Source: Nicoletella semolina (GTDB lineage: Bacteria; Pseudomonadota; Gammaproteobacteria; Enterobacterales; Pasteurellaceae). Taken from it: a stretch of 64,000 nucleotides of DNA. Below the pieces are notes generated by a model. The model ran no database searches. It worked only from the letters and a program-made list of their open reading frames with translations, and had not been told where the DNA came from. Positions 45,433 to 54,765 of the stretch are shown here, piece after piece. Within the stretch, counting starts at the first letter, position 1, and each line of letters starts with the position of its first letter. The DNA lies in NCBI RefSeq assembly GCF_004345745.1, contig NZ_SLXJ01000005.1, positions 78,931-142,930 on the forward strand, read 5' to 3'. A program made the translations under genes and the position numbers.

Positions 45433-46145
45433 AGGCAGAGACCTTTAGCGAATTGATGAGCGGTTTACTGACCCAGATTAATGGACTAAGACAGCAGCTA
45501 CAACAAGGCTATTACAAAGTTCGGTTAGGCAAAAACCGCTATTTAAGTGAAAGCCAAATAAAAACCAATCCCGCTCTACAATTAGCAAATAATGAAACTA
45601 TTCACTTGACGCCTGCAGCCTCAGGGGCAGGGAGAGGTTTTAATTTTGGTCAAATTATTGCGGGTGTGGCTTTAATTGGAGTGTCGTTGTGGAACCCTTT
45701 TGTATGGTCGGCTGCGGGAGCCACGTTAGGTTTATCAGTTGGGGCTTCCTTGGCAATCAGTGGTACGATTGGTCTACTGACTAAACCGCCTGAAATGGCG
45801 AAAGTTGAAGAGGGAGAAAAACAGCAAAGTACTAGCTTTTCTAACTTACGCAACCTCACCCCACAAGGCAGACCGATTCCGCTGCTTTACGGCAAAATGA
45901 TGACCAGTCTTGTCTTGATTTCGCAAGGGATAGAGAGTTTTGATGACGCCGTTGATGTCCAAAAGCCAATGATAGACGAACAAAGCAACGCACAACATCA
46001 GCAACAAACAAGGGCAAGGGAACGAGAAGAACAAGAGAGGGCGAGAGAAGATAATCGAGATAGTAGAGAGACACGAGAGCAAGAAAGAGCCGAACGAGAA
46101 GAGCGTAGACGAGAAAATGAACGTATGTATAACGAGTTGTTTTAG
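45375..46145 (+). CDS. Phage tail assembly protein gpI with charged C-terminal tail
   Basis: A 256-residue protein. The N-terminal ubiquitin-like part (IIFHGNLKRFGTHFTLEAET) and the central hydrophobic Gly/Ala-rich helices (FGQIIAGVALIGVSLWNPFV; LGLSVGASLAISGTIGLL) are typical of lambda gpI. Unusual are the last ~50 residues, almost only Arg, Glu, Gln and Asp (for example EREEQERAREDNRDSRETRE), a probable single alpha-helix or coiled coil. The start ATG lies inside the K gene. Confidence 0.8.
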   Translation: MATIIFHGNLKRFGTHFTLEAETFSELMSGLLTQINGLRQQLQQGYYKVRLGKNRYLSESQIKTNPALQLANNETIHLTPAASGAGRGFNFGQIIAGVALIGVSLWNPFVWSAAGATLGLSVGASLAISGTIGLLTKPPEMAKVEEGEKQQSTSFSNLRNLTPQGRPIPLLYGKMMTSLVLISQGIESFDDAVDVQKPMIDEQSNAQHQQQTRAREREEQERAREDNRDSRETREQERAEREERRRENERMYNELF

Positions 46146-46177
46146 TTTGACACGATTTTGATAATTTAACCCAAAAA

Positions 46178-46213
46178 CAAACCCCAAAGCGTTTGCCGCC
46201 CTTTGGGGTTTTT
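46178..46213 (+). terminator. Terminator after gpI
   Basis: ACCCCAAAG (46181-46189) pairs with CTTTGGGGT (46201-46209) followed by TTTTC. It has the same core as the hairpin at 37641-37673. Confidence 0.75.
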
Positions 46214-46314
46214 CATATCCACTTAACCACACTAAGAGGACATAAATTAGAGTGAATTCTAACATAGTAAATTTTTTAAACAAGTTTTTAACGAGCTTAA
46301 AATTGAGAGAGCGT

Positions 46315-46380
46315 ATGAGCGAACAAGGTGCAGATAAAGCAGGAAAAGACATCTCTTCTGGCATTAAATTTTTCTTTTGA
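46315..46380 (+). CDS. Short peptide gene, paralogue of the 37706 small protein
   Basis: ATG at 46315, after AGAGAGCGT, opens a 21-residue frame MSEQGADKAGKDISSGIKFFF that stops at 46380. A longer version from GTG at 46252 is possible (42 residues). The start matches MSENAADKVGNK at 37751. The hydrophobic helix of that protein is missing here, so this may be a shortened copy. Confidence 0.35.
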   Translation: MSEQGADKAGKDISSGIKFFF

Positions 46381-46520
46381 TTCGCATACTCGACACCTTC
46401 GACTTAACGCTAATGCCACTTAACAGGCTGACACTCAAGTACGAACTAGTTAAAGAAATGCAGTTTGCGATTGATGATGCAGAAAAAGTCGCTCGTCAGC
46501 ACGTCAGAAATCGCTTCTAA
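46377..46520 (+). CDS. Small hypothetical phage protein (47 aa)
   Basis: A TTG start overlaps the preceding stop (TTGA). The frame reads (M)IRILDTFDLTLMPLNRLTLK and then YELVKEMQFAIDDAEKVARQ to HVRNRF, helical in its second half. It is coupled to the previous short frame and ends before the J leader. Coding status is plausible but unproven. Confidence 0.35.
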   Translation: MIRILDTFDLTLMPLNRLTLKYELVKEMQFAIDDAEKVARQHVRNRF

Positions 46521-46591
46521 TTGCAAAAAATTAAACACAACCAACCGCTTGTGAAACATCAAGCGGTCTTTAGCATACCTGAAATTTACCC

Positions 46592-46622
46592 CACCGCTTG
46601 TAGAAATACAGGCGGTTTTTTA
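46592..46622 (+). terminator. Uptake-sequence hairpin before the J gene
   Basis: ACCGCTTGTA, GAAA loop, TACAGGCGGT followed by TTTTTTA. It is nearly identical to the hairpin at 37369-37399, so a module of hairpin plus downstream start has been duplicated within the prophage. Another uptake core (ATCAAGCGGTC) lies 30 bp upstream. Confidence 0.65.
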
Positions 46623-46634
46623 TGGAGAAACACT

Positions 46635-47771
46635 ATGGGCGGAAGCAGCAAAAAGGGGAAGACGCCTTATGAAGCCCCTGATTCGCTAAAATCAGCTCAA
46701 CGGCTGCGCGCCATTGGGCTAATTTCATTGGGACCGATTAGAGGACCTGTGACAGAAGATGCATACCAAAGCGTGTTCTTTGATAATACGCCATTAAAAA
46801 ATGCACACAATGAATGGAATTACCTTAATACAGAGATTGCTTATAACGAGGGAACACCAGACCAGCTTCCCCTTGAAGGCTTTGAAGCTTCAGAGCGTGA
46901 AGTGCCTGTTGGGGTAGAAGTGAAAACGGCGTTGCCGCTTTCTCGTGCGGTCATCGATCCTGATATTACACGTCTTCGTATCACCTTAGGCGTAAATGCC
47001 TTGTTTAGCCAAGACGATGAAGGCAATACGAACGGGACAACGGTTGAGCTGGAAATTTTAATCAATAACCAACCGCTTTTAACACCTCGTATTGAAGGCA
47101 AATCTTCATCTCGGTTTTTTCGTAGCTATATTTTAGACAATTTACCGCCTCGCCCCTTTACGCTGACGGTAAAGCGACTAACGGCAGACAGTAAAAGTCA
47201 GCGATTGCAAAATGGCACATTTTGGTCAAGTTATACCGAAATCATTGATGCGAAATTAAGCTATCCGAATATGGCGATGGTGGGGATTAAAACCGATTCT
47301 CGTTACAATGCGAATTTCCCCAATGTGAATTTTTGGCTGTACGGTCGTTTAATTAAAGTGCCAGCGAACTACAATCCAGATAGCCGTACCTATAGCGAAG
47401 GATTATGGAAAGGGGATTTTAAGCTGGCGTGGAGCAATAACCCTGCGTGGGTATTCTATGACTTGGTCAGCAATAAACTCGCAGGGTTGGGGCAACGCCT
47501 TGGTGATTTTGGGGTAGATAAGTTCCAGTTATATCAGATTGCCCAATATTGTGATGAACTGGTTGATGATGGATTTGGCGGCAAAGAGCCTAGAATGACC
47601 GCTAATCTTTGGATTACTGAGCAGCGTGATGCGTATGCCGTTATTTCGGATATGGCATCAGTGTTTCGAGCGTTAGTCGTGTGGAATGGGACGCAACTGA
47701 CCGCTATAATGGTCACTATTATGTGCCACAGTATTACCTCCATAGAACAGAAACAGCATTGGTGGAAATAA
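46635..47771 (+). pseudogene. Host-specificity protein J, truncated N-terminal third
   Basis: The first ~360 residues match the conserved N-terminus of lambda-type tip attachment protein J (PYEAPDSLKSAQRLRAIGLI, SLGPIRGPV; FKLAWSNNPAWVFYDLVSNK; SDMASVFRALVVWNGTQLTAIM). J is normally over 1000 residues. Here the frame leaves the family right after TAIM and ends 19 residues later. A deletion near 47715 removed the receptor-binding part. The following ~160 bp (open in another frame, NGHYYVPQYYLHRTETALVE) is an unrecognised remnant. Confidence 0.82.
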
Positions 47772-47903
47772 AGGAAGACAAAATGCTAAGTTATCCACCT
47801 GACGTTGTCGTTTTAACATTTCAACTTAACGATATACAACAAATACATAATTCTTTTATCACACACAGCTATTAACTTTTTTAATAATCCTAGGAGAAAA
47901 CCG

Positions 47904-48254
47904 ATGAAATACATCGAAAAAAATATCGAAGATGCCCAAACAGGTGCAAAAGTAACTTGCCACGCCATATCGGGATTGAATGTTGATTATCTTAATCACT
48001 CAACCCACATTTCAGTCGCAAGTTACGTCTCAGCACAAAAGAAAAGTGAGGGCAAACTCTCACTTTCTATCAACACCTTCACCATTCCAGCTGTGCCAGA
48101 TTGGTCGCAAGTCCCCTATGAATGGGCATTAAATGAACTGATTAAACCGCAACCTGAAGATTTTGAGCCTGAAAATTACGCAGGCTATATCAATCCTTAT
48201 CTGTTTAGTGGAGGTAAATTAAAACAGGAGAGTGAGTTAGATGAGATGAAATAG
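47904..48254 (+). CDS. Phage tail-associated hypothetical protein
   Basis: A 116-residue protein with TAGGAGAAAACCG before the ATG. The segment ITFTIPAVPDWSQVPYEWAL-like region (NTFTIPAVPDWSQVPYEWAL) and the acidic KPQPEDFEPENYAGY stretch are notable. It is the last gene of the prophage block, in the position of the small gene often found after J in Pasteurellaceae siphophages. Function unknown. Confidence 0.6.
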   Translation: MKYIEKNIEDAQTGAKVTCHAISGLNVDYLNHSTHISVASYVSAQKKSEGKLSLSINTFTIPAVPDWSQVPYEWALNELIKPQPEDFEPENYAGYINPYLFSGGKLKQESELDEMK

Positions 48255-48270
48255 CAGAAAAAAAACATAA

Positions 48271-48350
48271 AAAACGTTCCGAAATAAAAGCTAACTATCT
48301 GATAAATAAAGTTGTTTTTACTAAAAATAGCTATCTTTTCGGAACGTTTT
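48271..48350. repeat. 23-bp inverted repeat at the prophage/uvrA border
   Basis: Arms 48271-48293 and 48328-48350 (AAAACGTTCCGAAA at the outer ends, AGCTA at the inner ends) match at 20 of 23 positions around a 34-bp AT-rich loop. A TTTT follows the right arm, so it may act as a weak terminator for the prophage. It could also be a miniature transposon remnant, but no target duplication is visible. Confidence 0.55.
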
Positions 48351-48416
48351 GTTGATTCTGTGATTGAATATTATTATATTTATCAAGTTTCTAGTGAAAT
48401 CTCACCGCTTATGCAG

Positions 48417-51242
48417 TTATTTTTTTGCGAGAACAGCTTTTAAGAAGCGTGCAGTATGAGAAATAGAGCTTTCAGCAACCTTTTCAGGTGTACCTGTTGC
48501 GATGATTTCCCCTCCGCCACTACCACCTTCAGGACCTAAATCGACAATCCAATCAGCAGTTTTTATTACATCTAAATTATGCTCTATAACCACAATCGTA
48601 TTGCCTTGGTCACGTAGCCGATGCAGCACGGAAAGTAGTTGTTTAATATCTGCAAAATGCAATCCTGTTGTGGGTTCATCTAGAATATAGAGTGTTTTCC
48701 CCGTGTCTCGTTTAGATAATTCAGTTGCTAGCTTGACTCGTTGAGCCTCGCCACCTGACAGTGTTGTAGAAGATTGACCAAGGCGGATATAGGATAATCC
48801 GACATCAATAAGTGTTTGCAACTTTCTTGCAATCATTGGAATGGCATCAAAAAATTCTCGAGCTTCTTCAACTGTCATATCTAGCACTTGGTGAATTGTT
48901 TTGCCCTTATAGCGGATTTCAAGCGTTTCACGGTTGTAACGTTTTCCTTTACAGTGATCACACGGCACATATACATCGGGTAAGAAGTGCATTTCGACTT
49001 TGATCACACCATCTCCTTGACAGGCTTCGCAACGTCCGCCTCGAACATTGAAGCTAAATCGTCCGACATTATAACCCCTTGCTCTGGCTTCTTGCGTACC
49101 TGCAAATAGCTCACGAATGGGGGTGAATAATCCTGTGTAAGTTGCTGGGTTCGAACGAGGTGTGCGACCAATCGGGCTTTGGTTAATGTCGATCACTTTG
49201 TCAAAATGTGCTAATCCATCAATGGATTGATAGGGGGCAACATTTTGGTTTTCAGCTCGGTTTAGTGCATTTTGAGCAATAGGAAATAACGTATCATTAA
49301 TTAATGTGGATTTTCCAGAGCCAGATACGCCAGTAACACAAGTGAACAAGCCCACAGGAATTTCTAGATTAACTTGTTTTAAATTATTACCACTTGCTCC
49401 TTTCAATGTAAGTAGACGTTTTGGATCACGAGGCGTTCTTTCGAGTGGAATTTCAATCCTTTCTTGACCAGAAAGAAATTTTCCTGTGATCGAGGCTGCA
49501 TTTTGCATAATTTCAGCGGCATTGCCTTGAGCGATAATTTGCCCACCGTGAACGCCAGCTCCAGGTCCAATATCTACAATATGATCAGCCGCCAAAATCG
49601 CATCTTCATCGTGTTCGACTACGATAACTGTGTTACCAAGGTTGCGTAAATGTAATAAAGTATTCAACAGACGTTCGTTATCTCGTTGATGCAAGCCAAT
49701 AGAGGGTTCATCAAGTACATACATTACCCCAACAAGACCCGCTCCAATTTGGCTAGCAAGTCGAATACGTTGAGCCTCACCACCTGATAATGTTTCTGCT
49801 GAACGAGATAATGAAAGGTAATTTAACCCCACATTGACTAAAAATTGTAAACGATCACGGATTTCCTTTAAGATTTTTTCTGCAATTTGTGCTTTTTGTC
49901 CTGAGAATTGCAGTGTTTCGAAAAATTGCAGAGCCTCTCCAATACTTTTTTCAGATACCATCGGCAGGTTAGTTTGTTCAAGAAAAACGTGGCGAGCTTC
50001 TTGACGAAGACGAGAACCTTCACAACTGATACAAGGGCGATGATTGATATATTTAGCTAGCTCATCTCGCACTGAATTAGATTCTGTTTCTTTATAACGT
50101 CGAGCCATATTGTTTAATACGCCCTCAAATTGATGAGTACGTTTAACGGTGTCGCCACGATCATTAATATAGTGAAACTCAATCTCCTCTTTTGAACCAT
50201 TGAGAATAATTTGTTGAACTTTTTTAGGCAGATTTCCGAATGGCTGTTCTAGATCAAATTGGTAATGTTTTGCTAGAGAGTTAAGTAAGCCAAAGTAGTA
50301 AAAACTCCGTTTATCCCACCCTTTAATCGCACCATTTGTCAGAGAAATATCTCGATTAACCACTTTATTTTCATCAAAATATTGCTGCACCCCTAATCCA
50401 TCACAGCTAGGACAAGCACCAGCAGGATTATTAAAGGAAAATAAACGAGGCTCTAATTCCGTTAAAGAATAGCCACATTCCGTACAGGCAAAGCTAGAAG
50501 AAAAAATGAGTTCGGGAGAAGTTGGGTTGTCCATATCTGCAATAATTGCCGTAGAACCTGATAAATCAAGGGCGGTTTCAAATGATTCGGCAAGGCGAGT
50601 TGCAATATCCTTTCGAACTTTAAAGCGATCAATAACAACCTCAATGGTATGCTTTTTTTGTAATTCCAACTTAGGCGTATCAGATAAATCGCAAATCTCG
50701 CCGTCAATTCTAGCTCGAATATAACCATTAGCGGTTAGATTTTCCAATAATTTTGTATGCTCGCCTTTACGATCTTTCACAACAGGTGAAAGTAACATCA
50801 AGCGTTTTCCTTCAGGTTCTTCTAAAACACGATCGACCATTTGTGAAATAGTTTGAGCGGTCAGAGGCATGTTGTGAGTCGGACAGCGAGGCTCGCCAAC
50901 ACGAGCAAATAATAAGCGTAAGTAATCGTGAATTTCCGTAACCGTTCCAACGGTTGAGCGAGGATTATGCGACGTTGATTTTTGTTCAATAGAAATCGCA
51001 GGCGAAAGTCCCTCAATGTGATCAACATCAGGCTTTTCCATTAATGATAAGAATTGACGAGCATAAGCTGAAAGCGATTCAACGTAACGGCGTTGCCCCT
51101 CTGCATAGAGGGTATCAAAGGCAAGAGAGGATTTTCCAGAGCCAGATAGTCCAGTAATGACAATAAATTTATCACGAGGGAGCGTGAGATTAATATTTTT
51201 CAGATTATGGGTTCTTGCCCCTCGAATATCAATATATTGCAT
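48417..51242 (-). CDS. uvrA: Excinuclease ABC subunit UvrA
   Basis: A 941-residue ABC-type damage sensor of nucleotide excision repair. Two Walker A motifs ([20 protein letters not shown] near residue 32; [15 protein letters not shown] near 640), two ABC signatures ([30 protein letters not shown]) and the zinc cysteines ([31 protein letters not shown]) are intact. Length equals E. coli UvrA (940). It is divergent from ssb with a shared LexA site, as in E. coli. Confidence 0.97.
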   Translation of the reverse strand: MQYIDIRGARTHNLKNINLTLPRDKFIVITGLSGSGKSSLAFDTLYAEGQRRYVESLSAYARQFLSLMEKPDVDHIEGLSPAISIEQKSTSHNPRSTVGTVTEIHDYLRLLFARVGEPRCPTHNMPLTAQTISQMVDRVLEEPEGKRLMLLSPVVKDRKGEHTKLLENLTANGYIRARIDGEICDLSDTPKLELQKKHTIEVVIDRFKVRKDIATRLAESFETALDLSGSTAIIADMDNPTSPELIFSSSFACTECGYSLTELEPRLFSFNNPAGACPSCDGLGVQQYFDENKVVNRDISLTNGAIKGWDKRSFYYFGLLNSLAKHYQFDLEQPFGNLPKKVQQIILNGSKEEIEFHYINDRGDTVKRTHQFEGVLNNMARRYKETESNSVRDELAKYINHRPCISCEGSRLRQEARHVFLEQTNLPMVSEKSIGEALQFFETLQFSGQKAQIAEKILKEIRDRLQFLVNVGLNYLSLSRSAETLSGGEAQRIRLASQIGAGLVGVMYVLDEPSIGLHQRDNERLLNTLLHLRNLGNTVIVVEHDEDAILAADHIVDIGPGAGVHGGQIIAQGNAAEIMQNAASITGKFLSGQERIEIPLERTPRDPKRLLTLKGASGNNLKQVNLEIPVGLFTCVTGVSGSGKSTLINDTLFPIAQNALNRAENQNVAPYQSIDGLAHFDKVIDINQSPIGRTPRSNPATYTGLFTPIRELFAGTQEARARGYNVGRFSFNVRGGRCEACQGDGVIKVEMHFLPDVYVPCDHCKGKRYNRETLEIRYKGKTIHQVLDMTVEEAREFFDAIPMIARKLQTLIDVGLSYIRLGQSSTTLSGGEAQRVKLATELSKRDTGKTLYILDEPTTGLHFADIKQLLSVLHRLRDQGNTIVVIEHNLDVIKTADWIVDLGPEGGSGGGEIIATGTPEKVAESSISHTARFLKAVLAKK

Positions 51243-51337
51243 AGCACCTTCTTATGTTGTTTACTTTTTATGAGCAGTTTTTTGTAAGTAAAGTATTTTA
51301 TTTAAAAATTTCGATGATTATCGCATAAATTATATAA

Positions 51338-51353
51338 CTGTACAAAATATCAG
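51338..51353. promoter_or_regulatory. LexA (SOS) box between uvrA and ssb
   Basis: CTGTACAAAATATCAG agrees with the CTGT-N8-ACAG consensus except for one base in the right half. It lies 95 bp upstream of uvrA and 77 bp upstream of ssb, so LexA could control both, as in other gammaproteobacteria. Confidence 0.75.
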
Positions 51354-51430
51354 TTTTACTAGGTGATTTTTTTTTGAAAATAGGGCAGAATAGGGCAATT
51401 TGATTTAGGATATTCCAAGAGGATTTTTCA

Positions 51431-51940
51431 ATGGCAGGTATTAATAAAGTAATTATTGTAGGCAATTTGGGCAACGATCCTGAAATGAGAACGATGCCAA
51501 ATGGCGAAGCGGTTGCAAATATTAGTGTGGCAACCAGCGAATCGTGGACAGATAAAAATACAGGTGAACGCCGTGAAGTAACTGAATGGCACAGAATCGT
51601 ATTCTATCGCCGCCAAGCGGAAGTAGCAGGGCAATATTTGCGTAAAGGTTCTCAAGTTTATGTTGAAGGGCGTTTAAAAACTCGCAAATGGCAAGATCAG
51701 AATGGGCAGGATCGTTACACAACAGAAATTCAAGGCGATGTTCTTCAAATGTTGGGGGGACGTAATCAAAATAGTGATTTTGCTGGCAATCAAGGCGGTT
51801 GGGGAAATTCTACACCTGCTGGACAAAATCCCCCTTCTTATCAGCAATCAACTCGACCACAGGCGACTCATACATCAACATCAGGAACACCTCAAGCTGA
51901 ACCGCCAATGGATAATTTTGATGATGATATTCCTTTCTAG
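51431..51940 (+). CDS. ssb: Single-stranded DNA-binding protein
   Basis: A 169-residue OB-fold protein ([40 protein letters not shown]). A Gly/Gln/Ser/Pro-rich linker is followed by the conserved acidic tip [10 protein letters not shown], which recruits repair partners. Length is close to E. coli SSB (178). AAGAGGATTTTTC precedes the ATG. Confidence 0.97.
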   Translation: MAGINKVIIVGNLGNDPEMRTMPNGEAVANISVATSESWTDKNTGERREVTEWHRIVFYRRQAEVAGQYLRKGSQVYVEGRLKTRKWQDQNGQDRYTTEIQGDVLQMLGGRNQNSDFAGNQGGWGNSTPAGQNPPSYQQSTRPQATHTSTSGTPQAEPPMDNFDDDIPF

Positions 51941-52260
51941 GAATATAGCCCATATGGGTTGATTTATTCTATGAATAAATTTTTTCTCCGTTTTGCCACT
52001 TGTTTAGCATTTTTACAAGTGGTGTTTGCCTCGTCATTGCAAAAACTCTCTCTTCTCTAATGAGGTTGGTAAGGTAGATAAATTTGCCTTTAATAAACGA
52101 GATTTGCCGTGGGCGTATTAAATAAAATAGGATAATGAATTCTGTTATTTCTTATCATAGATTGTGAAATAACTTTATAATTCTACAATTTCGAACTGAC
52201 TAAAAGAAGTATCTTAATTAAGGTAAGGGGTTTTATTTAAGTTTCATAGATAACTATGAA
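51941..52260. other. Intergenic region after ssb without a recognisable gene
   Basis: About 320 bp. A hairpin CCACTTG / CAAGTGG (about 51996-52022) with a 13-nt AT-rich loop is the only structure seen. No frame longer than ~35 codons looks coding and no RNA gene is recognised until the tRNA-Cys end. Confidence 0.4.
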
Positions 52261-52334
52261 TGGAGGCGTGTCCCGGAGTCGAACCGAGCTACATGGATTT
52301 GCAATCCAGTGCATAACCGCTTTGCTAACACGCC
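52261..52334 (-). tRNA. tRNA-Cys (anticodon GCA)
   Basis: A 74-nt gene with encoded CCA. The acceptor GGCGTGT pairs with ACACGCC, the anticodon loop is TTGCAAA and the T-arm is GTTCGACTCC. It lies 11 bp downstream of tRNA-Gly on the same strand. Confidence 0.95.
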
Positions 52335-52345
52335 TGAGATAAAAA

Positions 52346-52421
<76 letters not shown>

Positions 52422-52571
52422 ATTTGGAAGTGTCTTCCAATAAAGCGCGTGCATTCTCACTAATTTTACTTTTACTGTCAATCATAATTATAAATCGACG
52501 TATCAAATGTTTAAAAAAGCTCCATTTTGATGTTTTTTTATTAAATTTGGTTGTTAATGATTGCTAAAGAA

Positions 52572-52612
52572 GAAATGATCATTATAAAATAATAGTAGTC
52601 ATTATCATTTTT
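52572..52612 (+). promoter_or_regulatory. Putative Fur-binding region upstream of efeO
   Basis: Two adjacent AT-rich dyads carry Fur-like hexamers: GAAATGATCATTATAAA (52572-52588) and, on the minus strand, AAAAATGATAATGACTACT (about 52594-52612). The GATAAT core is perfect in the second. They end 24 bp before the efeO ATG, a good position for iron repression of an iron-uptake operon. Confidence 0.55.
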
Positions 52613-52635
52613 AATTATTTAACTAAGGGGTAATT

Positions 52636-53448
52636 ATGCGTGTAACATCGGTAGCAGCGTTATTAGCTGGTTTTTTAGCCGTTAATTCAGTAAATGCAAT
52701 TGATTTATCGACAGAGGTTTCTGCTTATAAACAATTTGTTGTTGGCGAAATTGATCAATTGGTCGCTAAAACGCAAGATTTTGTAAAATCGCTTAAAAAA
52801 GGCGATGTACAAAAAGCGAAAAAGATTTATCCGCTTGCTCGTATGCACTTTGAACGTTCAGAGCCGATTGCTGAAAGTTTTGGTGATTTAGATCCTCGTA
52901 TTGATGCACGTTTGGCTGACTTAGAGGAAGAAGGACAGAACGAAAAGGATTGGTCGGGTTTTCATAAAATTGAAAAGATATTGTGGGAGCAAAATACGAC
53001 TAAAGGCACTGAGATGGTTGCTGAACAACTTTTAAAAGATGTAAAAGAATTGCGTGCAAAGGTACCAACGGCAGAGGTTACACCTGAATTAATGATCACT
53101 GGTGCGGTAGATTTATTAAATGAGGTATCGACTAGCAAAGTAACAGGTGAAGAAGAAATTTTTTCAAAAACAGACTTATATGATTTTAAAGCTAACATTG
53201 AAGGAGCTGAAAAGATCTACGCTATTTTCAAAACAAAAATTGAGAAAAAAGATGCGACCCTTGCGAAAGAAATTGGTGAGCGTTTTGCTGCGGTGAATCA
53301 ATTATTAGAAAAACATAATCAGGCAAAAAATGGTTATGATTATGTTGGTTACGATAGGCTAAGTCAAAATGATGTGAAAGCACTCGCAGAAGCGGTGAAT
53401 AAATTAGGTGAACCGTTAGCACAAATGGGTGTGATTTTAGCTGAGTAG
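52636..53448 (+). CDS. efeO: Periplasmic iron-uptake lipobinding protein EfeO (EfeM-type, M75 domain only)
   Basis: A 270-residue secreted protein. The signal peptide ends about residue 22 (VNSVNA). The rest is an imelysin/M75 helical domain with the GFHKIEKILW (HxxE) motif near residue 112. It begins directly with the M75 fold and lacks the N-terminal cupredoxin domain of E. coli EfeO, making it an EfeM-type protein. It is the first gene of efeO-efeB-efeU, 8 bp before efeB. It is expected to bind iron in the periplasm for EfeU. Confidence 0.88.
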   Translation: MRVTSVAALLAGFLAVNSVNAIDLSTEVSAYKQFVVGEIDQLVAKTQDFVKSLKKGDVQKAKKIYPLARMHFERSEPIAESFGDLDPRIDARLADLEEEGQNEKDWSGFHKIEKILWEQNTTKGTEMVAEQLLKDVKELRAKVPTAEVTPELMITGAVDLLNEVSTSKVTGEEEIFSKTDLYDFKANIEGAEKIYAIFKTKIEKKDATLAKEIGERFAAVNQLLEKHNQAKNGYDYVGYDRLSQNDVKALAEAVNKLGEPLAQMGVILAE

Positions 53449-53456
53449 GAGGATAG

Positions 53457-54665
53457 ATGAACGACTTACCAATTAAGGGGCGTCGGGCGTTTATTAAACA
53501 AGCAATGGTAGCAAGTGCTAGTTTAGTCGCTAGCACGAGCTATGCTAGTGCGAACGCTTCGGCTCTTTCCAATTCTTTAGGCATTCCTTTTTATGGGAAA
53601 CATCAAGCAGGTATTGCAACCCCCGCTCAAAAACATATCTATTTTATTGTGCTAGATTTGCATACTGAAGATCTTGCTAAGATAAAAAAATTATTTCAGT
53701 TATGGACAGATTACAGCGTGAAATTAACAGCGGGTCAAAAGGTTCGCTCTTATAGCGATAATCGTTATATTCCACCGAATGACACAGGTGAAGCGGAAAG
53801 TTTGGCGGCTCACCAATTAACACTCACATTCGGCATTAGCCCCGATTTTTTTGAAAAATTGAATATTTCTCATTTAAAACCAAACGAGTTCAACACTTTG
53901 CCACATTTTCCTCGTGATCAATTACAAGAGCGATACATCAAGGGGGATATTTGTATCCAAGCCTGTGCTGATGATCCTCAAGTCGCATTTCACGCTGTGC
54001 GTAATCTTGTGCGAGCAGGGCGAGGTGAGATTACCCCTCGTTGGAGTCAGATGGGATTTAACTCTTTTGAAGGTAACGACACTCCTCGAAATTTATTTGC
54101 ATTTAAAGATGGTACGGCGAATCAAACTTCTGAAAAAGAGCTTAATAATGCCGTGTGGTATCAAGGAGACAACTGGCTGAACGGTGGCAGCTATTTAGCT
54201 GTTCGTCGCATTAAGACTTTCCTTGAAACGTGGGATCGCACCAACTTGGCTTCGCAAGAAGAAACCTTTGGTCGCCACCGCCATTCAGGGGCGCCGATGG
54301 GCGGAAAAGCCGAGTTTGAAGCGGTTGATTTAGACAAAAAAGATGCAAAAGGCAATTTGCAAATTCCAGAAGATTCTCACGTTCACCTTGCTAAAAAAAC
54401 AGGTATGACAATATTAAGACGTTCTTTCTCTTATGCCTCAGGGGTTGATGAACACGGACAGCTTGATGCAGGTTTACTCTTTATTTCTTTTCAAAACAGC
54501 CCAGAGCGTTTTATCAAACTTCAAAATAGTTTTGGTAATACTGATAGGCTCAACGAATATATTACGCATATTGGCAGTGGGTTATTTGCCTGCTTTGCTG
54601 GCGTGAAAGAGGGCGAATATTTGGGGCAAGCACTGTTTGAGCAGGCATTGTCTAAGTCTAAATAA
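53457..54665 (+). CDS. efeB: DyP-type heme peroxidase EfeB
   Basis: A 402-residue Tat-exported peroxidase. The twin-arginine motif GRRAFIKQ (residues ~7-14) precedes a hydrophobic stretch ending SYASANA. The DyP signature FAFKDGTANQ (near residue 217-226) and the heme-pocket region ETFGRHRHSGAPMGG (~265-279) are intact. In E. coli EfeB works in the periplasm with EfeU/EfeO to oxidise ferrous iron or use heme as an iron source. AGGAGG precedes the ATG. Confidence 0.93.
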   Translation: MNDLPIKGRRAFIKQAMVASASLVASTSYASANASALSNSLGIPFYGKHQAGIATPAQKHIYFIVLDLHTEDLAKIKKLFQLWTDYSVKLTAGQKVRSYSDNRYIPPNDTGEAESLAAHQLTLTFGISPDFFEKLNISHLKPNEFNTLPHFPRDQLQERYIKGDICIQACADDPQVAFHAVRNLVRAGRGEITPRWSQMGFNSFEGNDTPRNLFAFKDGTANQTSEKELNNAVWYQGDNWLNGGSYLAVRRIKTFLETWDRTNLASQEETFGRHRHSGAPMGGKAEFEAVDLDKKDAKGNLQIPEDSHVHLAKKTGMTILRRSFSYASGVDEHGQLDAGLLFISFQNSPERFIKLQNSFGNTDRLNEYITHIGSGLFACFAGVKEGEYLGQALFEQALSKSK

Positions 54666-54765
54666 GGGTTATCCAGCCAGTAAACCTCATAAGCGGTCAG
54701 TGGATTTGTATTTTTTGCAAAATGCTGACTATCAATATACACAGCTTGAGTAATAGAACAATACA

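Larger units (their letters stand above)
36584..48254 (+). mobile_element. Degenerate lambda-type siphoprophage remnant
   Basis: A one-strand block of phage structural genes in lambda order (W, portal, protease-capsid, tape measure, M, L, K, I, J) placed between thiE and uvrA. There is no integrase, repressor, terminase, holin or endolysin. The decorator, tape measure and J genes are cut by deletions. I find no convincing attachment-site duplication. Edges are approximate: left at a short orphan frame, right at the last phage-like gene. Confidence 0.85.

Noticed and set aside
45846..46364. 172-codon minus-strand frame opposite gpI
   Set aside because: Caused by the stop-poor Arg/Glu coding of gpI; product is a Leu/Ser/Phe-rich low-complexity sequence and there are no other minus-strand genes in the prophage.
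47681..47875. Separate 64-codon gene overlapping the end of J
   Set aside because: Its first part is just J read in another frame; only 47706-47875 is new sequence, without a start or ribosome site, so it is treated as deletion-junction debris.
36584..48254. Gene transfer agent or functional tailocin
   Set aside because: Tape measure and J are destroyed and terminase, tube and lysis genes are missing, so no functional particle can be assembled from this block alone.
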